A DNA stretch of 64,000 nucleotides from DATBAT01 sp036271375 (lineage in GTDB: Bacteria > Acidobacteriota > Terriglobia > Terriglobales > Acidobacteriaceae). Where the stretch lies: assembly GCA_036271375.1 (NCBI GenBank), contig DATBAT010000373.1, positions 25,291 through 89,290 of the forward strand. The letters run 5' to 3'. Numbering within the stretch: the stretch's first letter is position 1; each line of letters begins with the position of its first letter. The notes under the pieces were generated by a model. That model was given only the letters and a program-made list of their open reading frames with translations, was not told where the DNA came from and did not search any database. A program made the translations under genes and the position numbers. Below are positions 62,149 through 64,000 of this stretch, one piece after another.

Positions 62149-62164
62149 TGTTCCACGTGGAACG
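62149..62164. other. parS-like centromere site TGTTCCACGTGGAACG
   Basis: A perfect 14-base palindrome GTTCCACGTGGAAC within a 16-base sequence matching the known ParB-binding site parS (TGTTCCACGTGGAACC in Pseudomonas, TGTTTCACGTGAAACA in Bacillus) except at the last base. It lies in the spacer between convergent genes. A random match to this 14-mer in 64 kb is improbable. If used, it places the window in the origin-proximal part of the chromosome. parA/parB are not in the window. Confidence 0.7.
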
Positions 62165-62168
62165 TTTC

Positions 62169-63287
62169 TCAAGCCAACCCACCGGGTGCCGTCTGAAGCT
62201 TCAGGAACATTCCCATGCGATCTAACTCAGCCGCTAGCTCGCCCTTATAGGCCGCGTCGTGTGGGGCTTCGTTCACGTATCCAATCTCCGATTTCAGTCC
62301 GCCATTTTTCACGGACAGGTTCGCCCAGCCGATTACCCGGTCGCGCCAGAGTAGCGGCAGCGCGTAGTAACCCAGCTTGCGCTTGGCGGGCGGAGTATAG
62401 GCTTCGAAACGGTAGGTCCATCCCCAGAGGAGTTCGAAGCGGTCGCGGTCCCAGACGATTGGGTCGAAGGGTGTGAGCAGGCGTACCGTGTCGTGTTGCA
62501 CTGGCGCTAATTTTTTGGCTGGCCAGTACCAGTCGATCTCGTTGATGCGCGCGTGATTGAGCCGATGCTTGGCGCGTTGGATGGCGGCGGTCAAATATTT
62601 TTGCCACTGCGGCGTCGCGAAGCGCAGGCGGCGCAATAATAAAGAAAGACTCTTGCCGGGCAGCGGCGCGTAGATGTTGACGGCTGCATCCACCAGCGCA
62701 TCGATGCGTGCCTCACGCGCGGCTTTGTCCAGCTGCGTCAACTCGTGCTCGTGAACTGCATAGACTCTTATGCCGCGCTCGCGCCGCACTATGCGGAGCA
62801 GTCCCTGGTAGTGCATGGCGTCGAGCAGATGAGTCGTTGCGTTCGACGAGCCTCCCCAATAATTTTCTACGGTGCCGTGCGCGAAGTGCTTGTCGACTTC
62901 ACGCGGGTGGACCGGTCCGCGCTCGCGGATGAAGTCAAGCAGCAACAACGCCCGTTTCCGTTGCGCGGGCGGAAAAGGAAGGCACCCTGCCGCTGGAACC
63001 CGGCTGTTGGAGCGGGGATGCATCAGCGCTTGCAGCGGTCGGCTGATGAATCCGTAGTTGATGAAAAAGTCTTCTTCCACTCCAAGTTTGGCGTACCGGT
63101 GTTCGAGATCACCCGCCTGATAATTCTTCACCCGGTGCCGGAGGATCAGGTCTTGCGCACGGGCAGGCGCGCGGATCGGATCGGCCTGCACGAAGGCCAA
63201 TTTTTCCAGAGCACGCTTCAAAGTCGCAGGAGCGAACAGAGTTTGCGCGACGGCTTGATGGCGCAGGTCGTCCAGGGTGGGCGGCAT
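62169..63287 (-). CDS. YcaQ-like winged-helix DNA glycosylase family protein
   Basis: A 372-residue protein of the HTH_42 superfamily (crosslink-repair glycosylases AlkX/YcaQ and AlkZ). The catalytic-type motif reads FVQADPIRAPARAQDLILRH with Q34-x-D36, the QxD pattern of the YcaQ-like branch. Other segments: RGPVHPREVDKHFAHGTVEN, LLTPFDPIVWDRDRFELLWG and FEAYTPPAKRKLGYYALPLL. It should excise alkylated or crosslinked bases. The start is ATG 63287; the in-frame extension to 63560 would read through the promoter and into the divergent neighbour. Confidence 0.85.
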   Translation of the reverse strand: MPPTLDDLRHQAVAQTLFAPATLKRALEKLAFVQADPIRAPARAQDLILRHRVKNYQAGDLEHRYAKLGVEEDFFINYGFISRPLQALMHPRSNSRVPAAGCLPFPPAQRKRALLLLDFIRERGPVHPREVDKHFAHGTVENYWGGSSNATTHLLDAMHYQGLLRIVRRERGIRVYAVHEHELTQLDKAAREARIDALVDAAVNIYAPLPGKSLSLLLRRLRFATPQWQKYLTAAIQRAKHRLNHARINEIDWYWPAKKLAPVQHDTVRLLTPFDPIVWDRDRFELLWGWTYRFEAYTPPAKRKLGYYALPLLWRDRVIGWANLSVKNGGLKSEIGYVNEAPHDAAYKGELAAELDRMGMFLKLQTAPGGLA

Positions 63288-63350
63288 GCGGTTAGTATCG
63301 CGCAATTTTCTCCTCCGGAAAATCCGGAACTCTATAGGTACAATTCGCCT

Positions 63351-63839
63351 GTGAGAGTCCATCCTTTCTTTCTCGAGTCGACTCTTTCGGTGGCGGAATA
63401 TATCCGCCGACTGCGGGACTCGATTGCTGAGGAAGGAACGGGTTTTATCGCGTTCCCTGATTGGGTCAGCGGCAACGAATACTACGGAGCGATCGACGAC
63501 AATCAAATCGAATTGCGTAAACGCCGGGGATTTTTTTGGCGGAACGATGCTGCTCCACATCTCTTTGCCACACTGGCTGACTCGCCTCGCGGAACTCGCA
63601 TCAAGGGATATTTTGGACTCGCCTCCCGTCTCCGTTGGGCAAGATGGTTCGGGCTATTTCTTCTGGTTATTGTTGACGGCATGTTTTTATCGCAGGGTGT
63701 TTCGCCCCGCAGGGTAATTTCGAGTGTTGTGATGGCGCTTTTCATCGTGGTCACAACCGTCGTGATGCCGCGAGCTATGTACTATCTATCGGACGATCAT
63801 GAAGAAGATCTCTTGCGGTTTGTCAGGGCAACGCTATAG
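63351..63839 (+). CDS. hypothetical membrane protein
   Basis: A 162-residue protein from GTG 63351. An N-terminal soluble part (about 1-100, with FLESTLSVAEYIRRLRDSIA and DNQIELRKRRGFFWRNDAAP) precedes two membrane helices (about 98-112 and 122-142), ending in a short acidic/basic tail. No family was recognised. It is divergent from the YcaQ-like gene with a 63-base gap. In-frame sequence upstream of 63351 is antisense to that gene and is rejected. The start codon is uncertain. Confidence 0.6.
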   Translation: MRVHPFFLESTLSVAEYIRRLRDSIAEEGTGFIAFPDWVSGNEYYGAIDDNQIELRKRRGFFWRNDAAPHLFATLADSPRGTRIKGYFGLASRLRWARWFGLFLLVIVDGMFLSQGVSPRRVISSVVMALFIVVTTVVMPRAMYYLSDDHEEDLLRFVRATL

Positions 63840-63862
63840 CTTCCGATGCTTCGGGCGGGAGT

Positions 63863-63885
63863 GAGACGTAGCGGAGCTACGTCTC
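63863..63885. repeat. dispersed palindrome, GAGACGTAGC-gga-GCTACGTCTC
   Basis: Perfect 10-base arms, the best-preserved member of the family also seen at 757, 5041 and 55114. It lies 24 bases after a stop codon. Confidence 0.7.
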
Positions 63886-63932
63886 TACCGTTCAGGATTA
63901 GGTGTGGCTATCTCTGCTAGACTTTTTCTTCT

Positions 63933-64000
63933 ATGACTACTACTCGGCGGGAGTTTATTGCTGGTTGCGCGGCGGCGACGGGGGCTTTGGTTTTGCCTGG
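63933..64000 (+). CDS. start of a Tat-exported protein (cut by the window end)
   Basis: The 22 codons visible read MTTTRREFIAGCAAATGALV, a twin-arginine signal (TRREFI) with the hydrophobic stretch following. The rest lies outside the window, so the product cannot be named. The start is inferred from the Tat motif position. Confidence 0.6.
   Translation, partial: MTTTRREFIAGCAAATGALVLP

Noticed and set aside
62745..63350. Upstream extension of the plus-strand gene at 63351
   Set aside because: It is entirely antisense to the YcaQ-like gene; similarity to known families or a ribosome site is lacking.

Overview
The window looks like chromosomal DNA of an Acidobacteriota bacterium, probably of the Terriglobia / Koribacter type. 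This is inference from gene content: a VWFA-related protein of the type named after acidobacteria (878-2614), several Tat-exported sugar-isomerase-like proteins, a nusA-infB operon linked to chemotaxis and pilus genes, and several families of short dispersed palindromes in the spacers. No rRNA, tRNA, CRISPR array or prophage was recognised. Protein-coding density is high.

Layout. 1-2.6 kb: FMN split-barrel protein and the VWFA protein. 2.8-10 kb: translation/transcription operon rimP-nusA-infB-DUF503-rbfA-nrnA, preceded by a hairpin with a T-run that could be a leader terminator; ylxR and truB are not at their usual places. 10-11.7 kb: ArnT-like glycosyltransferase. 11.7-19.2 kb (minus strand): a complete chemosensory operon mcp-cheW-cheR-cheA-cheB-cheY-cheX with one CHASE3-type receptor and no flagellar genes. 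19.5-25.2 kb (plus, divergent): a GAF/PAS histidine kinase of about 1276 residues, a lone receiver and an NtrC-type sigma-54 activator, with 4-nt overlaps. 25.4-28 kb: thiL and gltX, convergent. 28-31.5 kb: a membrane GAF-GGDEF-HD-GYP protein. 31.5-37.2 kb: flavin reductase, an M24-fold protein that has lost metal ligands, cobO, accD, and a glycine-betaine-type ABC transporter. 37.2-43 kb: Nudix protein, two Tat-exported TIM-barrel isomerase-like proteins, a membrane pseudokinase with three PEGA repeats, 3-hydroxybutyryl-CoA dehydrogenase. 43-47.6 kb (minus): MoxR ATPase and the circularly permuted ATP-grasp / alpha-E / transglutaminase-like trio. 48-53.4 kb: HTH-pilM-pilN-pilO-pilP-pilQ operon closed by a terminator. 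53.4-55.1 kb: ArsR/SRPBCC pair, an ankyrin fragment and a cupin. 55.1-59 kb (minus): hybrid kinase next to a receiver-GGDEF protein. 59-64 kb: MBL-double-rhodanese protein, two decayed gene fragments, an IS200-like Y1 transposase surrounded by REP-like palindromes, a parS-like site, a YcaQ-type DNA glycosylase homologue, a small membrane protein and the start of a Tat-exported protein.

Working together: the window is rich in signal transduction (a chemosensory array, two large kinases, two c-di-GMP enzymes, an NtrC activator, a pseudokinase) and also encodes the inner-membrane alignment complex and secretin of type IV pili. A link between the chemosensory or c-di-GMP genes and the pili is plausible but is inferred only from co-occurrence.

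The most noteworthy items are the PEGA pseudokinase, the metal-ligand-less M24 protein, the parS-like 16-mer at 62149-62164, the REP/Y1-transposase cluster with adjoining gene remnants, and the dispersed palindrome families. No wholly new multi-gene defence or biosynthetic system could be supported.
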